Origin: Bacteroidota bacterium
GTDB taxonomy: Bacteria; Bacteroidota; Bacteroidia; Flavobacteriales; Flavobacteriaceae
Length of the DNA: 42,254 nt
Direction of reading: 5' to 3'
Assembly (NCBI GenBank): GCA_947450355.1
Contig: CANFVB010000004.1
Location: 1-42,254, forward strand
The notes under the pieces: generated by a model
Database searches by the model: none
Told to the model about the DNA's origin: nothing
What the model saw: only the letters and a program-made list of their open reading frames with translations
Shown: piece by piece, positions 27,032-35,244 of the stretch
How the letters are laid out: every line of letters begins with the position of its first letter
Position numbering within the stretch: the first letter of the stretch is position 1
Made by a program: the position numbers and the translations under genes

Positions 27032-28142
27032 TTACTAATTTCAAAAAATTATTTGCAACGTTTTCAATATTATATTTTTCAATATCGCTTAGAACATACT
27101 GACCATCATAATTTCCCTTAATAAAAGAAACTATTACTTCTGATTTTGGAAAATTTGGTTCAATATTTAATATAGGACGTCCGGATAATGTATAATCTAT
27201 CAATTTACTTGGTGCTTGAACGGCTGTTCCATTATCAAAATTAATCAGAAAATGATAGGTACTTAATTCAACAAGTAATTTATCTCTGGAAATTCCTTCA
27301 ACAAGTATTAATTTACTTCCTAAATTATTAATAATTGTTTGTGGTATTATTTGAATATTATTTGAATAAATTGTAAAAACAAAAGGCTCATTGATGTTTG
27401 TTAACATTTCAAGAAGTGCAAATGGACTTCTCACTCCTTTTAAAGCCAATCCTCCAGCATAAGCAAAATTAGAAACCGTATCGTGACGTCTTTTAATGCT
27501 ATTTTCAATTTCTTTAAAAGAAAAACCTTGAGGAATTTCTTTTATTTTATAATGGAACTCTTTATAATAAGCAGCTTTAGCTTCTTTAATAGGTACTGTA
27601 ATATAGTTACAACGGTTACAAAATGCTTTTTCAAAGAACATAAAGTAAAACGGACGACTGAAATTTTGTAAAGTTGATCCCATATAAGGATCTCCGCAAT
27701 CAGCAATCCAAATTTTAGATAATTTTGGATTTTTTTTAATCGCATTACTAACACCCCAATGAATCACATGGGGAGCAGCAACGGATATTATAGCATCAAA
27801 TTTATTTTCTTTCTTTAACACTTTTTTTATTTTGTAGTAGAGAGAAATATCTGGATAATCCAATAACTGATATAGTAATCTGTTAACAATTCTATATAAA
27901 ATGCTTGTAATTTTAGATTTTTTATTATTCCCAAAAGTTGAACTAACCTTTCCCATCGAAACTAATCTGATTGGATATTTTTCCAGAAAGTCAGTATAAT
28001 CAAAATCTTCAAGACAACTGATTACCGTAATATTATTTCCTTTTAAAGCCAATTCTTTTGCTAATTCAGTAGTACGAAACGAACGTGGAGAATTTTCAGG
28101 ATAAAATGCAGCAGAAATAATTAAAATTTTTTTATTTTCCAT
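27018..28142 (-). CDS. Glycosyltransferase, GT4-like (GT-B fold)
   Basis: 374 aa from the ATG at 28142 (MENKKILIISAAFYPENSPRS). A longer frame from 28220 would run back over wecB and add an unrelated 26 residues, so it was dropped. At 28142 the start shares a base with the wecB stop (TAATG). The N-terminus has a typical acceptor-domain opening, and the C-terminal KLIDYTLSGRPIL corresponds to the donor-binding helix, though without the usual E-x7-E. Donor unknown. Confidence 0.82.
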   Translation of the reverse strand: MENKKILIISAAFYPENSPRSFRTTELAKELALKGNNITVISCLEDFDYTDFLEKYPIRLVSMGKVSSTFGNNKKSKITSILYRIVNRLLYQLLDYPDISLYYKIKKVLKKENKFDAIISVAAPHVIHWGVSNAIKKNPKLSKIWIADCGDPYMGSTLQNFSRPFYFMFFEKAFCNRCNYITVPIKEAKAAYYKEFHYKIKEIPQGFSFKEIENSIKRRHDTVSNFAYAGGLALKGVRSPFALLEMLTNINEPFVFTIYSNNIQIIPQTIINNLGSKLILVEGISRDKLLVELSTYHFLINFDNGTAVQAPSKLIDYTLSGRPILNIEPNFPKSEVIVSFIKGNYDGQYVLSDIEKYNIENVANNFLKLVNANK

Positions 28143-29221
28143 TATAATTTTAATAAATATTCTACAATTCTTTCTGCTGCCCTCCCATCCCATTTCTCTG
28201 GCACAGAACCTTTTTTCCAATTACCCACAAATAATTTTACCAAAAAAGGTTTAACTGCCTTTGGATCAGTACCAACTAATTCATTAGTCCCAACGGATAT
28301 AGTTTCTGGTCTTTCAGTATTATCCCGAAGTGTTATACATGGCACATGCATTACTGTTGTTTCTTCAGTAATTCCACCAGAATCAGTAATTACTCCCATA
28401 GCACGCTCTACTAAATAATTAAATTCATGATACCCTAACGGATCAACAATAAATAAATTATCAGCAGTAATTCCAATCTCTTTATACACCTTAGCGGTTC
28501 TAGGGTGAATTGGGAAAATTATGGGCAAACCATTTGCATTACTAGTAATCTCATGTATCAATTCTTTAAGATTTTCAGATTCATCAACATTTGCTGGTCT
28601 GTGCAGAGTTAAAACAATATATTTTTTTTCAACCAAGTTTAGGCTATCCCAAAAATCAGGTTTTTTAAATTTTGAACGATTTGCTAATAAAGTATCAATC
28701 ATAACATTTCCTACAAAGAAAATTCTTTCATCAGGAACTCCTGCTTTCTTCAAATTTTCACCAGCCCATTCAGTAGTTGTAAAAAAATAATCTGTGATAC
28801 TATCGGTTACCATTCTATTAATTTCCTCAGGCATTGTTAAATCAAAAGATCGAATGCCAGCCTCAACATGAGCAACTTTAATATTTAATTTTTTGGCAAC
28901 AATACTGCATGCCATGGTACTTGTAACGTCACCAACAACTAGAACTAAATCGGTTGGGTTTGCTAAAAGTTCTTTTTCAAAAGCAATCATAATAGCAGCA
29001 GTTTGTTCCGCTTGTGATCCACCGCCACAATTCAAATTGACATCGGGTTCAGGGATATTTAATTGTTTGAAAAACGTATGGCTCATTTTTTCATCAAAAT
29101 GCTGTCCTGTGTGTACCAAACGATAACTAATACCAAAGTTATTATTTTGATTAATGGCATGAATAATTGGCGCAATTTTCATGAAATTTGGTCTTGCTCC
29201 TGCAATTAGTGTTACTTTCAT
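28142..29221 (-). CDS. wecB: UDP-N-acetylglucosamine 2-epimerase (non-hydrolysing)
   Basis: 359 aa, standard length. Converts UDP-GlcNAc to UDP-ManNAc in the cytoplasm. Motifs visible: HTGQHFDEKMS, VVGDVTSTMA, HVEAGIRSFD, and TDSGGITEET with RDNTERPE, which form the UDP-binding and catalytic region. The locus has a UDP-HexNAc dehydrogenase (31392-32672), but that one looks like TviB rather than WecC, so UDP-ManNAc may be used directly or oxidised by another enzyme. It starts 4 nt after the acetyltransferase gene's stop. Confidence 0.94.
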   Translation of the reverse strand: MKVTLIAGARPNFMKIAPIIHAINQNNNFGISYRLVHTGQHFDEKMSHTFFKQLNIPEPDVNLNCGGGSQAEQTAAIMIAFEKELLANPTDLVLVVGDVTSTMACSIVAKKLNIKVAHVEAGIRSFDLTMPEEINRMVTDSITDYFFTTTEWAGENLKKAGVPDERIFFVGNVMIDTLLANRSKFKKPDFWDSLNLVEKKYIVLTLHRPANVDESENLKELIHEITSNANGLPIIFPIHPRTAKVYKEIGITADNLFIVDPLGYHEFNYLVERAMGVITDSGGITEETTVMHVPCITLRDNTERPETISVGTNELVGTDPKAVKPFLVKLFVGNWKKGSVPEKWDGRAAERIVEYLLKL

Positions 29222-29225
29222 TGAA

Positions 29226-29744
29226 TTAATAATTATTTTTTATGATTTTTGCTGGAACTCCACCAATAATTAAATTAGAATCAAATGATTTAGTCACAAC
29301 ACTTCCAGCTGCAACAATAACATTATTTCCTATCTCAACTCCCGGAAGAATAATAGAATTTGCTCCTAGCCAACAATTTTCACCAATGAGAATGGGCTTG
29401 ACTACCTCATGACTATTGTAATCAATTTTACTATGATTTGCAGAAATTATTTTAACCCCTGGAGCAAAAATAGTATTGTCTCCTATAGAAATACCATTAA
29501 TTCCTTGTATATAACAACCGCTAGAATTAGCAAAATAACGAGCTACATCTTTTCCAATCTTAATGTTTCCACTAACAATTGATGTGAAATGAACCATAAA
29601 TGGAATGTCATAATTTATTCTAAAAAATTTTTGAACAATAAAATTTAGTATTCTTAATCCAATATTAGTTGGCGAAAAAAAATATTCGATTATATTGGAA
29701 GGATAATTATTTTCCCAATTTTTAAATTTGCATTTATTTAACAT
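29226..29744 (-). CDS. Hexapeptide-repeat acyltransferase (CysE/WcaF/LacA-like)
   Basis: 172 aa. A left-handed beta-helix covers about residues 55-165, with repeats such as IGDNTIFAPGVKI, IGENCWLGANSIILPGVEI and IGNNVIVAAGSVVTKSF. The end IIGGVPAKIIKNNY closes the fold as in sugar O-acetyltransferases. SANHSKID carries the catalytic-type His. It lacks the N-terminal Rossmann domain of PglD, so it is more likely an O-acetyltransferase on the repeat unit than the bacillosamine N-acetyltransferase. Overlaps the flippase gene by 11 nt. Confidence 0.87.
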   Translation of the reverse strand: MLNKCKFKNWENNYPSNIIEYFFSPTNIGLRILNFIVQKFFRINYDIPFMVHFTSIVSGNIKIGKDVARYFANSSGCYIQGINGISIGDNTIFAPGVKIISANHSKIDYNSHEVVKPILIGENCWLGANSIILPGVEIGNNVIVAAGSVVTKSFDSNLIIGGVPAKIIKNNY

Positions 29745-31224
29745 AACTTTTTAATTTTTCTATTAAAGGAGTTAAAAATCTTAAATATTCTAGTTTGAAA
29801 AACATTGCAGTTGTAAGAACCAAAAAACCATACAAAATTACGTTAACAACTAAGCGAAAAATAATGTTTCCTTCTATTCCATAAATATTAATCAACCATA
29901 ATACTAAAAACATACATAAACAGGTGTGAATGAGTATTTGAAAAGTTTTTTTAAAAGGAAATAATGATAAAAAATTAATATTCAATTTTGATGATAAAAA
30001 CTTAAGTGCCATTAATACTTTTAGTATTGATAATAAAACTGAAAATATTGCTATAGCTTCAGGTGATTTAAATAATATCACAACAAAATATCCCAAACCC
30101 CATGCTAATAAAGCTATAAAAATGTGTAGCCGTAAATAAAATTTAGTTTCTCCCATTGCTAAAATTAGAGGAGAAAATATTATTATGTTAAAAAAATTTA
30201 AAAACATACATATCTGAAAATATATTTTAGAACTTTCATAAACCTTTGAATACAATATAGTCATCACATAATCCGCATTAAAAATAAAAAAAATAACAAT
30301 TGGATAAATTATATAAGCAGATTTTAACAGAACATTTCTCCACACAACTACAACATCTTTGATATCAGCTTTATTGTGAATCATTTTGGAAAAAAAAGGC
30401 ATTAAAACAATTGAAGTACTCGCAGTTATCATTGATACAAATGGGATTTCAGTAAATCCATTAGAATATTCAGCAAAAACTTGATTTCCGAAAAATCGGC
30501 TTATATAAAATTGATCCGCGGATCTTATTGCTACTCCCCAAATACTTGCTACAACCAAAGGAATACTATAACTGAAAATTTCATTATATTTTAAAGTTGT
30601 AACTTTGGCTTTTATACCCTTAAAAGGAATTCCTTTAAAAAAATAAGCCATAATAAAAGTCAAAAATGAAACTATTAACCAACCATAAATAGCTGAAATA
30701 TAAGTTCCGTTAAATATTACAACTGGAGCAACAATAAACAATAACATCAAAATTCTCGATAGAGTTTCGTAAACAGCAATATAAATAGTTTTATTATATG
30801 TAGAAAATATTCCTTCAATTCCTAATGTGGGAAGTAAAAACATTGGTATTGGTGAAAATACTTTTAAAGCATAGGCTAATTCATTGTTTTTTAATAAACT
30901 TGCAATTATTCCAGAAAAAGTAAATAACACAATTGAAAAAATTAAACCTGCTAAAAAAAGCACCCTATTAACCTTGTCAACAATTGATTTACCTTCCTCA
31001 ATAGAATATCTTGGAAGAAAATAAGCAAATACTCTTGGTAAACCTGCTGAAAATATTACTAACAAGGTAGTATAAACATAAGCAATTTGCTTATAGGTGC
31101 CATAATCAGATTTATTAAAATAACGAGAAAGTATTGCAGCACTAACAATAGTTAATGCCAAAGAACTTAGGCTACCCATTGCTACCCAAAAAACTTGTAT
31201 TGTTTTATTTGATTTAGTGTCCAC
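29734..31224 (-). CDS. Wzx-like flippase (MOP superfamily, oligosaccharide translocase)
   Basis: 496 aa with about 12-14 membrane helices over the full length. N-terminal VFWVAMGSLSSLALTIVSAAILSRY with YFNKSDYGTYKQ is the typical opening of polysaccharide flippases. It moves the undecaprenyl-linked repeat unit across the inner membrane for the EpsG-like polymerase. 167 nt separate it from the TviB-like gene, the widest gap inside the operon. No convincing TAnnTTTG box was found in that gap. Confidence 0.9.
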   Translation of the reverse strand: MDTKSNKTIQVFWVAMGSLSSLALTIVSAAILSRYFNKSDYGTYKQIAYVYTTLLVIFSAGLPRVFAYFLPRYSIEEGKSIVDKVNRVLFLAGLIFSIVLFTFSGIIASLLKNNELAYALKVFSPIPMFLLPTLGIEGIFSTYNKTIYIAVYETLSRILMLLFIVAPVVIFNGTYISAIYGWLIVSFLTFIMAYFFKGIPFKGIKAKVTTLKYNEIFSYSIPLVVASIWGVAIRSADQFYISRFFGNQVFAEYSNGFTEIPFVSMITASTSIVLMPFFSKMIHNKADIKDVVVVWRNVLLKSAYIIYPIVIFFIFNADYVMTILYSKVYESSKIYFQICMFLNFFNIIIFSPLILAMGETKFYLRLHIFIALLAWGLGYFVVILFKSPEAIAIFSVLLSILKVLMALKFLSSKLNINFLSLFPFKKTFQILIHTCLCMFLVLWLINIYGIEGNIIFRLVVNVILYGFLVLTTAMFFKLEYLRFLTPLIEKLKSYVK

Positions 31225-31382
31225 TATTTTTTTTAGATTTATCTTATGATATTTATGTTATGTTGAATGGCAATGAATTTGTCTATAATATCTTTTAATT
31301 AAAATTATAGAAATTTAAACCCTTGGCACCAAAATCAAAAAAACTCAGATAAATTAATTTTAATTATAAGTATTTATAGCAA

Positions 31383-31400
31383 AAGTTGTAATTACAACTT
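31383..31400. other. 18-bp perfect palindrome across the tviB-like stop codon
   Basis: AAGTTGTAATTACAACTT is self-complementary and contains the stop codon of the dehydrogenase gene (31392-31394, minus strand). On the minus strand it is followed by TTGCTATAAATACTT. It could form a hairpin at the end of the first operon section and act as a weak terminator or processing site; it could also be a protein-binding site. Confidence 0.55.
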
Positions 31401-32672
31401 CCCATCAACATTATCTCCCAAAATTCCTTTTACATCATATAACAAACTATTGTCATTCTGTAAAGTTGACATATCTAACTTTAAAAATTCGGTATGCGCG
31501 ACTCCTAAAACTACTGCATCAAATTTTTGATTAGGTAAAACAATTGTAGTCTCCAAACCGTATTCATGTTTTACTTCTAAAGGATTTGCCCATGGATCAA
31601 AAATAGAAACATTAATTCCATAATCCTTCAATGCCGAAATTACATCTACGATTTTGGTATTTCTAACATCAGGACAATTTTCTTTAAAGGTAATTCCTAG
31701 CATTAATAAAGAAGCACCTTTTACAGTGATTCCTTTTTTTATCATCAATTTAACGACTTGAGAGGCAACATACTCCCCCATACTGTCATTCAATCGTCTT
31801 CCAGCTAAAATAATTTCAGGATGATAACCAAATTCTTGCGCACGTTGTGCTAAGTAATAAGGATCAACACCTATACAGTGGCCACCTACTAATCCCGGTT
31901 TAAAAGGCAAGAAATTCCATTTTGTCCCAGCTGCTTCTAAAACTGCATGGGTATCAATGTCCATTAAATTGAATATTTTTGCCAATTCATTTACAAAAGC
32001 AATATTAATATCCCGTTGAGAATTTTCAATTACTTTGGCAGCTTCAGCCACTTTTATTGTTGGCGCCAAATGAGTTCCAGCAATAATTACACTTTTATAT
32101 AAATCATTTACTTTCTGTCCAATTTCTGGAGTTGAACCTGCGGTAACTTTTAATATTTTCTCAACAGTGTGTTCTTTGTCTCCAGGATTAATTCTTTCTG
32201 GTGAATAGCCTGCAAAAAAATCTATATTAAATTTCAATCCTGAAATTTTCTCTAATACAGGAACACATTCGTCCTCTGTTACTCCCGGATATACCGTTGA
32301 TTCATAAATTACTATATCACCTTTTTTCAAAACTTTAGCAACAGTTTCACTTGATTTATACAACGGGGTCAAATCTGGGCGATTATTTTTATCCACTGGA
32401 GTTGGAACGGTAACAATATAATAATTACAATCAGAAATATCGTTTAAATTGGATGAACATAACAATCCATTTTTATCTCTATTAAAATTATTAACAAGAA
32501 CTTTCTTTAATATTTCATCAGAAACCTCTAACGTACTATCGGTTCCTGAACGCAAACCATCTATTCGGCTTTGATTAATATCAAATCCGACTACAGGATA
32601 TTTTGTAGCAAATAATCTTGCTAAAGGAAGTCCTACATAACCTAAACCTATAACTGCAATTTTTATACTCAT
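31392..32672 (-). CDS. UDP-N-acetyl-hexosamine 6-dehydrogenase (TviB/WbpO/VipA-like)
   Basis: 426 aa. Rossmann motif [14 protein letters not shown] (residues 9-22), [18 protein letters not shown] as in Vi-antigen TviB, and active-site [13 protein letters not shown] with the catalytic Cys. It oxidises UDP-GlcNAc (or UDP-GalNAc) to the corresponding uronate. The next gene upstream, a TviC/WbpP-like 4-epimerase, is its classical partner, which together give UDP-GalNAcA. It is distinct from the longer UDP-glucose dehydrogenase at 2417-3808. 36 nt separate it from the epimerase gene. Confidence 0.9.
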   Translation of the reverse strand: MSIKIAVIGLGYVGLPLARLFATKYPVVGFDINQSRIDGLRSGTDSTLEVSDEILKKVLVNNFNRDKNGLLCSSNLNDISDCNYYIVTVPTPVDKNNRPDLTPLYKSSETVAKVLKKGDIVIYESTVYPGVTEDECVPVLEKISGLKFNIDFFAGYSPERINPGDKEHTVEKILKVTAGSTPEIGQKVNDLYKSVIIAGTHLAPTIKVAEAAKVIENSQRDINIAFVNELAKIFNLMDIDTHAVLEAAGTKWNFLPFKPGLVGGHCIGVDPYYLAQRAQEFGYHPEIILAGRRLNDSMGEYVASQVVKLMIKKGITVKGASLLMLGITFKENCPDVRNTKIVDVISALKDYGINVSIFDPWANPLEVKHEYGLETTIVLPNQKFDAVVLGVAHTEFLKLDMSTLQNDNSLLYDVKGILGDNVDGKL

Positions 32673-32708
32673 TTTTTAAATATTTAATTATTTATATGAA
32701 TTTTTATT

Positions 32709-33692
32709 TTATTTTAAATTTTCCCAGTACCAACTAACTGCCTGTTCTAAACCTTGTTGCATTGAAAATTGAGGATTATACCCTAATAATTTTTTTGCTT
32801 TATCAATACTCGCTAATGAATGAGGAATATCTCCCGCTCTATTAGGCCCGTAAATAGTTTGAATGCTTGCAATATTAGGATTAAAAACCGATAAATATTT
32901 CTTTAAGGAAGCCATTAAATCATTTAAAGTGGTTCTGTCTCCAAAAGCAGTATTATAAACTGTATTAATAGCCTCTGGATTTTCTGTCAACATTGCCAAT
33001 ACATTCATTTGAATTACATTGTCAATATAAGTGAAATCTCTTGAATAATTTCCGTCACCATTAATAACTGGGCTTTCTTCATTCATCAAATGCATAACGA
33101 ACTTTGGAATTACCGCAGCATAGGCACCGTTAGGATCTTGTTTTCTTCCGAAAACATTAAAATATCGCAGTCCGATGGTGTTCAATCCATAAGTTCTAAA
33201 GAAAATATCTGCATATAATTCGTTTACATATTTTGTAATTGCATAAGGCGATAAGGGTTTTCCTATTTTATCCTCAACTTTTGGTAATGCTTCTGAATCG
33301 CCATAAGTAGATGAACTTGCTGCGTACACAAACCTTTTTACTTTTGCATCTCTGGCAGCAACCAACATGTTCAAAAATCCAGAAACATTAACATCATTTG
33401 TTGTAATTGGGTCATTAATTGAACGGGGTACAGAACCTAACGCAGCTTCATGCAAAATATAATCAACTCCTTGAGCTGCTTTATGACAATCAGAAATATT
33501 TCGTATATCGCCTTCTATCAATGTGAAATTTGAATTACTATATAAATGTTGAATATTTTCTGGTCTTCCAGTTGCAAAATTATCTAAGCAAACAACTTTA
33601 TTATTGTGTTTTAATAAATGTTCACATAAATTGGAACCAATAAATCCAGCTCCACCAGTTACTAGAATTGTACTATTTTCTATTTGACGCAT
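32709..33692 (-). CDS. UDP-GlcNAc(A) C4-epimerase (TviC/WbpP/VipB-like SDR)
   Basis: 327 aa extended SDR. GGAGFIGSNLCEHLL (residues 14-28) binds NAD; AASSSTYGDSEALPKVED and SPYAITKYVNE carry the Ser, Tyr and Lys of the active site. RYFNVFGRKQDPNGAYAAVIPKF is characteristic of the WbpP/TviC subgroup, which prefers N-acetylated substrates. It would interconvert UDP-GlcNAc/UDP-GalNAc or the uronates made by the following dehydrogenase. First biosynthetic gene after upxY. Confidence 0.9.
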   Translation of the reverse strand: MRQIENSTILVTGGAGFIGSNLCEHLLKHNNKVVCLDNFATGRPENIQHLYSNSNFTLIEGDIRNISDCHKAAQGVDYILHEAALGSVPRSINDPITTNDVNVSGFLNMLVAARDAKVKRFVYAASSSTYGDSEALPKVEDKIGKPLSPYAITKYVNELYADIFFRTYGLNTIGLRYFNVFGRKQDPNGAYAAVIPKFVMHLMNEESPVINGDGNYSRDFTYIDNVIQMNVLAMLTENPEAINTVYNTAFGDRTTLNDLMASLKKYLSVFNPNIASIQTIYGPNRAGDIPHSLASIDKAKKLLGYNPQFSMQQGLEQAVSWYWENLK

Positions 33693-33727
33693 ATCTTTAA
33701 TTAATAATTTAATTACTTTTTATTAAT

Positions 33728-33761
33728 GGCTTCGCCCCGTCAGTCCCATTTTTAAGACTAA
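33728..33761 (-). promoter_or_regulatory. Small hairpins in the leader between upxY and the first sugar gene
   Basis: Within the 93-nt upxY-to-epimerase gap, the minus-strand RNA can pair TTAGTC (33761-33756) with GACTGA (33745-33740), one G-U pair included, and GGC with GCC around GAA at 33736-33728. The stretch is unusually GC-rich for this region. It could be a pause or recruitment element for the antiterminator. No match to the enterobacterial ops consensus was seen. Confidence 0.35.
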
Positions 33762-33785
33762 CAAAGCACGTATTAAAATTATTAA

Positions 33786-34247
33786 TTACTCTCTTGTGAG
33801 TGTAATCAAAACCCCCAACTCTTTTAAAATCAGCTGAATTTTATTTTTTTCAACCGCTTTTACAACACCTTCTTTTCCTTGAAATGGACCACGAGAAATA
33901 TTCAATACATCTCCTGGTTTTATTTCTGATATTTCAAAAGTAGAAATTACTTCTTTTAAACTATCTTTCAACAAATATATCTCTTCATCCCGAATTATGG
34001 CAGGTTTACCAAGCCAAAACAAATACCGAACTACCCCAAATGCTTCAAAAACTTTATCCCTATCTTTTTCTTCTAAATTCACAAAAACATAAGACGAAAT
34101 CAAAGGAGTCTCAACTTTCTTTTTTCTATCCGACCATTGTTTTACTTGCGTAACCAATGGACAATAAACTTCAATTCCTAATTTAACCAACTGATCCGTT
34201 ACTTTCTTCTCATTTTTGGGGCGTGTATATACTGCATACCAAGGCAT
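33786..34247 (-). CDS. UpxY-family transcription antiterminator (NusG/RfaH paralogue)
   Basis: 153 aa. An N-terminal NGN domain begins MPWYAVYTRPKNEKKV (residues 1-16), and a C-terminal KOW domain has ISRGPFQGKEGVVKAVEKNK (about 113-132). Family members (UpxY in Bacteroides, RfaH in enterobacteria) travel with RNA polymerase and let it read through long polysaccharide operons. As second gene of a roughly 29-kb operon it fits this role well. It follows the wHTH regulator by 12 nt. Confidence 0.92.
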   Translation of the reverse strand: MPWYAVYTRPKNEKKVTDQLVKLGIEVYCPLVTQVKQWSDRKKKVETPLISSYVFVNLEEKDRDKVFEAFGVVRYLFWLGKPAIIRDEEIYLLKDSLKEVISTFEISEIKPGDVLNISRGPFQGKEGVVKAVEKNKIQLILKELGVLITLTRE

Positions 34248-34259
34248 AATTATCTGTAT

Positions 34260-34784
34260 TTAATTTGATAATACGACTTTATCATCATCAAAAATCACCA
34301 ATCCTTTACTGTATTTTTTATCCTCAAAATAAAACTGTACTTTCCTTTTTATTTGATTTTCAATCTTATTTGCAAGTTGATCTATATATTCAATATTCAA
34401 TTCTTTACCGATTACAATCACTTCAATTAATCCAGAGTCAGTTCCATTGGCATAATCTCCAATAACAATTATTTTACGAACATCGCCCATTCGCTCCAAA
34501 ACCATTTCAACAACAGAATCTAATCCAATGTGTTGAAAAACAATTTTTTGTAAAACCGTAAAAAGGGGGTGTTTGGTATTCGCTTTGTAGGAGACTTTAT
34601 TTTGGATTGCCTCTTTTTGTAAATAACCTGCTACTTCTAGATTATTCAATTCTTTACGAATAGAATTTGTAGATTCATTCATTTCGTCAGCCAAACCACG
34701 TAAATAACCATCATTGGCAGCGTTTATAAAAAACTTTACCAATATTCGGATTCGGGTTTTGGATGTAATTAAACTTTCTAGCAT
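34260..34784 (-). CDS. Winged-helix regulator with degenerate nucleotidyltransferase-like domain
   Basis: 174 aa. Residues about 8-62 form a winged HTH (LRGLADEMNESTNSIRKELNNLEVAGYLQK). Residues about 100-155 (RKIIVIGDYANGTDSGLIEVIVIG) align by eye with the MNT nucleotidyltransferase strand-loop-strand, but the catalytic GS has become GD and the DxD pair has become LIEV, so catalysis is not expected. First gene of the locus, directly downstream of a promoter that is nested in a palindrome, so autoregulation is plausible. Its exact ligand or role is unknown. Confidence 0.78.
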   Translation of the reverse strand: MLESLITSKTRIRILVKFFINAANDGYLRGLADEMNESTNSIRKELNNLEVAGYLQKEAIQNKVSYKANTKHPLFTVLQKIVFQHIGLDSVVEMVLERMGDVRKIIVIGDYANGTDSGLIEVIVIGKELNIEYIDQLANKIENQIKRKVQFYFEDKKYSKGLVIFDDDKVVLSN

Positions 34785-34799
34785 TAATAATATAGTAGG

Positions 34800-34824
34800 T
34801 ATCGAGTAACAAAAGTACTCGATA
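34800..34824. promoter_or_regulatory. Palindromic operator overlapping the locus promoter
   Basis: Perfect 9-bp arms TATCGAGTA (34800-34808) and TACTCGATA (34816-34824) separated by ACAAAAG. The spacer and half of one arm contain the minus-strand -7 box. A protein bound here would block RNA polymerase, or the dyad could form a hairpin at the 5' end of the transcript. Confidence 0.75.
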
Positions 34825-34839
34825 TTTTTACATAAACAA
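34810..34839 (-). promoter_or_regulatory. Promoter of the polysaccharide locus
   Basis: Minus strand: TTG at 34839-34837, 19 nt, TACTTTTG at 34817-34810, matching the Bacteroidota TTG/TAnnTTTG pattern. Expected transcription start is near 34806, about 20 nt before the regulator's ATG at 34784. Confidence 0.75.
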
Positions 34840-34847
34840 ATTTTTTT

Positions 34848-34880
34848 TTAACAAATCACAATTTATTTACAATTTGTTAA
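34848..34880. promoter_or_regulatory. Inverted repeat TTAACAAAT/ATTTGTTAA upstream of the promoter
   Basis: Perfect 9-bp arms at 34848-34856 and 34872-34880, with a 15-nt AT-rich spacer. It lies just upstream of the -33 element of the locus promoter, a usual place for an activator site. AT content makes chance more likely than for the other dyads. Confidence 0.5.
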
Positions 34881-34994
34881 TATTTGAGATTAAAAAACAC
34901 TAATTAAATAGTATGTAATTCTTTGCTCAATAACCCGTACAGTTATTTTAGGACGATTCAACGATGGGTTAAATATATACCAAAGTAAAGGTAA

Positions 34995-35077
34995 GTCTAT
35001 ACTAAGTCTATACTAACTCTATACTAACTCTAAAGAAACGTAAAATAGTATAGACTTACTATAGAGTTAGTATAGAC
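34995..35077. repeat. Opposed arrays of 11-bp repeats (GTCTATACTAA)
   Basis: Plus strand has three direct units: GTCTATACTAA (34995-35005), GTCTATACTAA (35006-35016), CTCTATACTAA (35017-35027), plus a partial CTCTA. After a short spacer, three units run in the opposite direction at 35045-35077 with one mismatch in each of the first two. Units at 35006-35027 pair with 35056-35077 at 21 of 22 positions. The 11-bp period is about one helical turn. Confidence 0.9.
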
Positions 35078-35106
35078 TAAGTTTAAAGATTATATTAAGT
35101 TGGTAT

Positions 35107-35136
35107 GTTTAAGCTATACTTCGAGTAGCTTTAAAC
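35107..35136. promoter_or_regulatory. Imperfect dyad with CGAGTA core
   Basis: GTTTAAGCTA and TAGCTTTAAAC pair with one bulge around TACTTCGAG. It contains CGAGTA, the same core as the operator at 34800-34824, and an inner TACT/AGTA dyad, so the same protein might bind both. Confidence 0.5.
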
Positions 35137-35236
35137 TAATTACAATAAACCAAGTTAAATACTTACTTTTTACTGCTATTGTAATAATTATATACTTGAA
35201 AATAGTAATTAGAAATCCGCAATTACTTTTTAATTT

Positions 35237-35244
35237 TAAGTTTG
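35237..35244 (+). promoter_or_regulatory. Candidate -7 box of the symporter gene
   Basis: TAAGTTTG matches TAnnTTTG, 45 nt before the ATG at 35290. A TTG element at the expected distance is missing. Confidence 0.4.

Noticed and set aside
28143..28220. Upstream start of the GT4-like gene
   Set aside because: It would overlap wecB by 78 nt and adds residues unlike a glycosyltransferase; the TAATG overlap at 28142 is the usual arrangement.
28142..32672. WecB-WecC pair for ManNAcA
   Set aside because: The dehydrogenase has TviB/WbpO-type motifs and sits with a TviC-like epimerase, so GlcNAcA/GalNAcA is the better reading; ManNAcA is not excluded.
34995..35077. CRISPR array
   Set aside because: Units are 11 bp, directly abutting, with no spacers and no cas genes; orientation flips in the second half.
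34995..35077. Rho-independent terminator
   Set aside because: It lies in a spacer between divergent genes, far upstream of both starts, with no gene ending nearby and no U tract.
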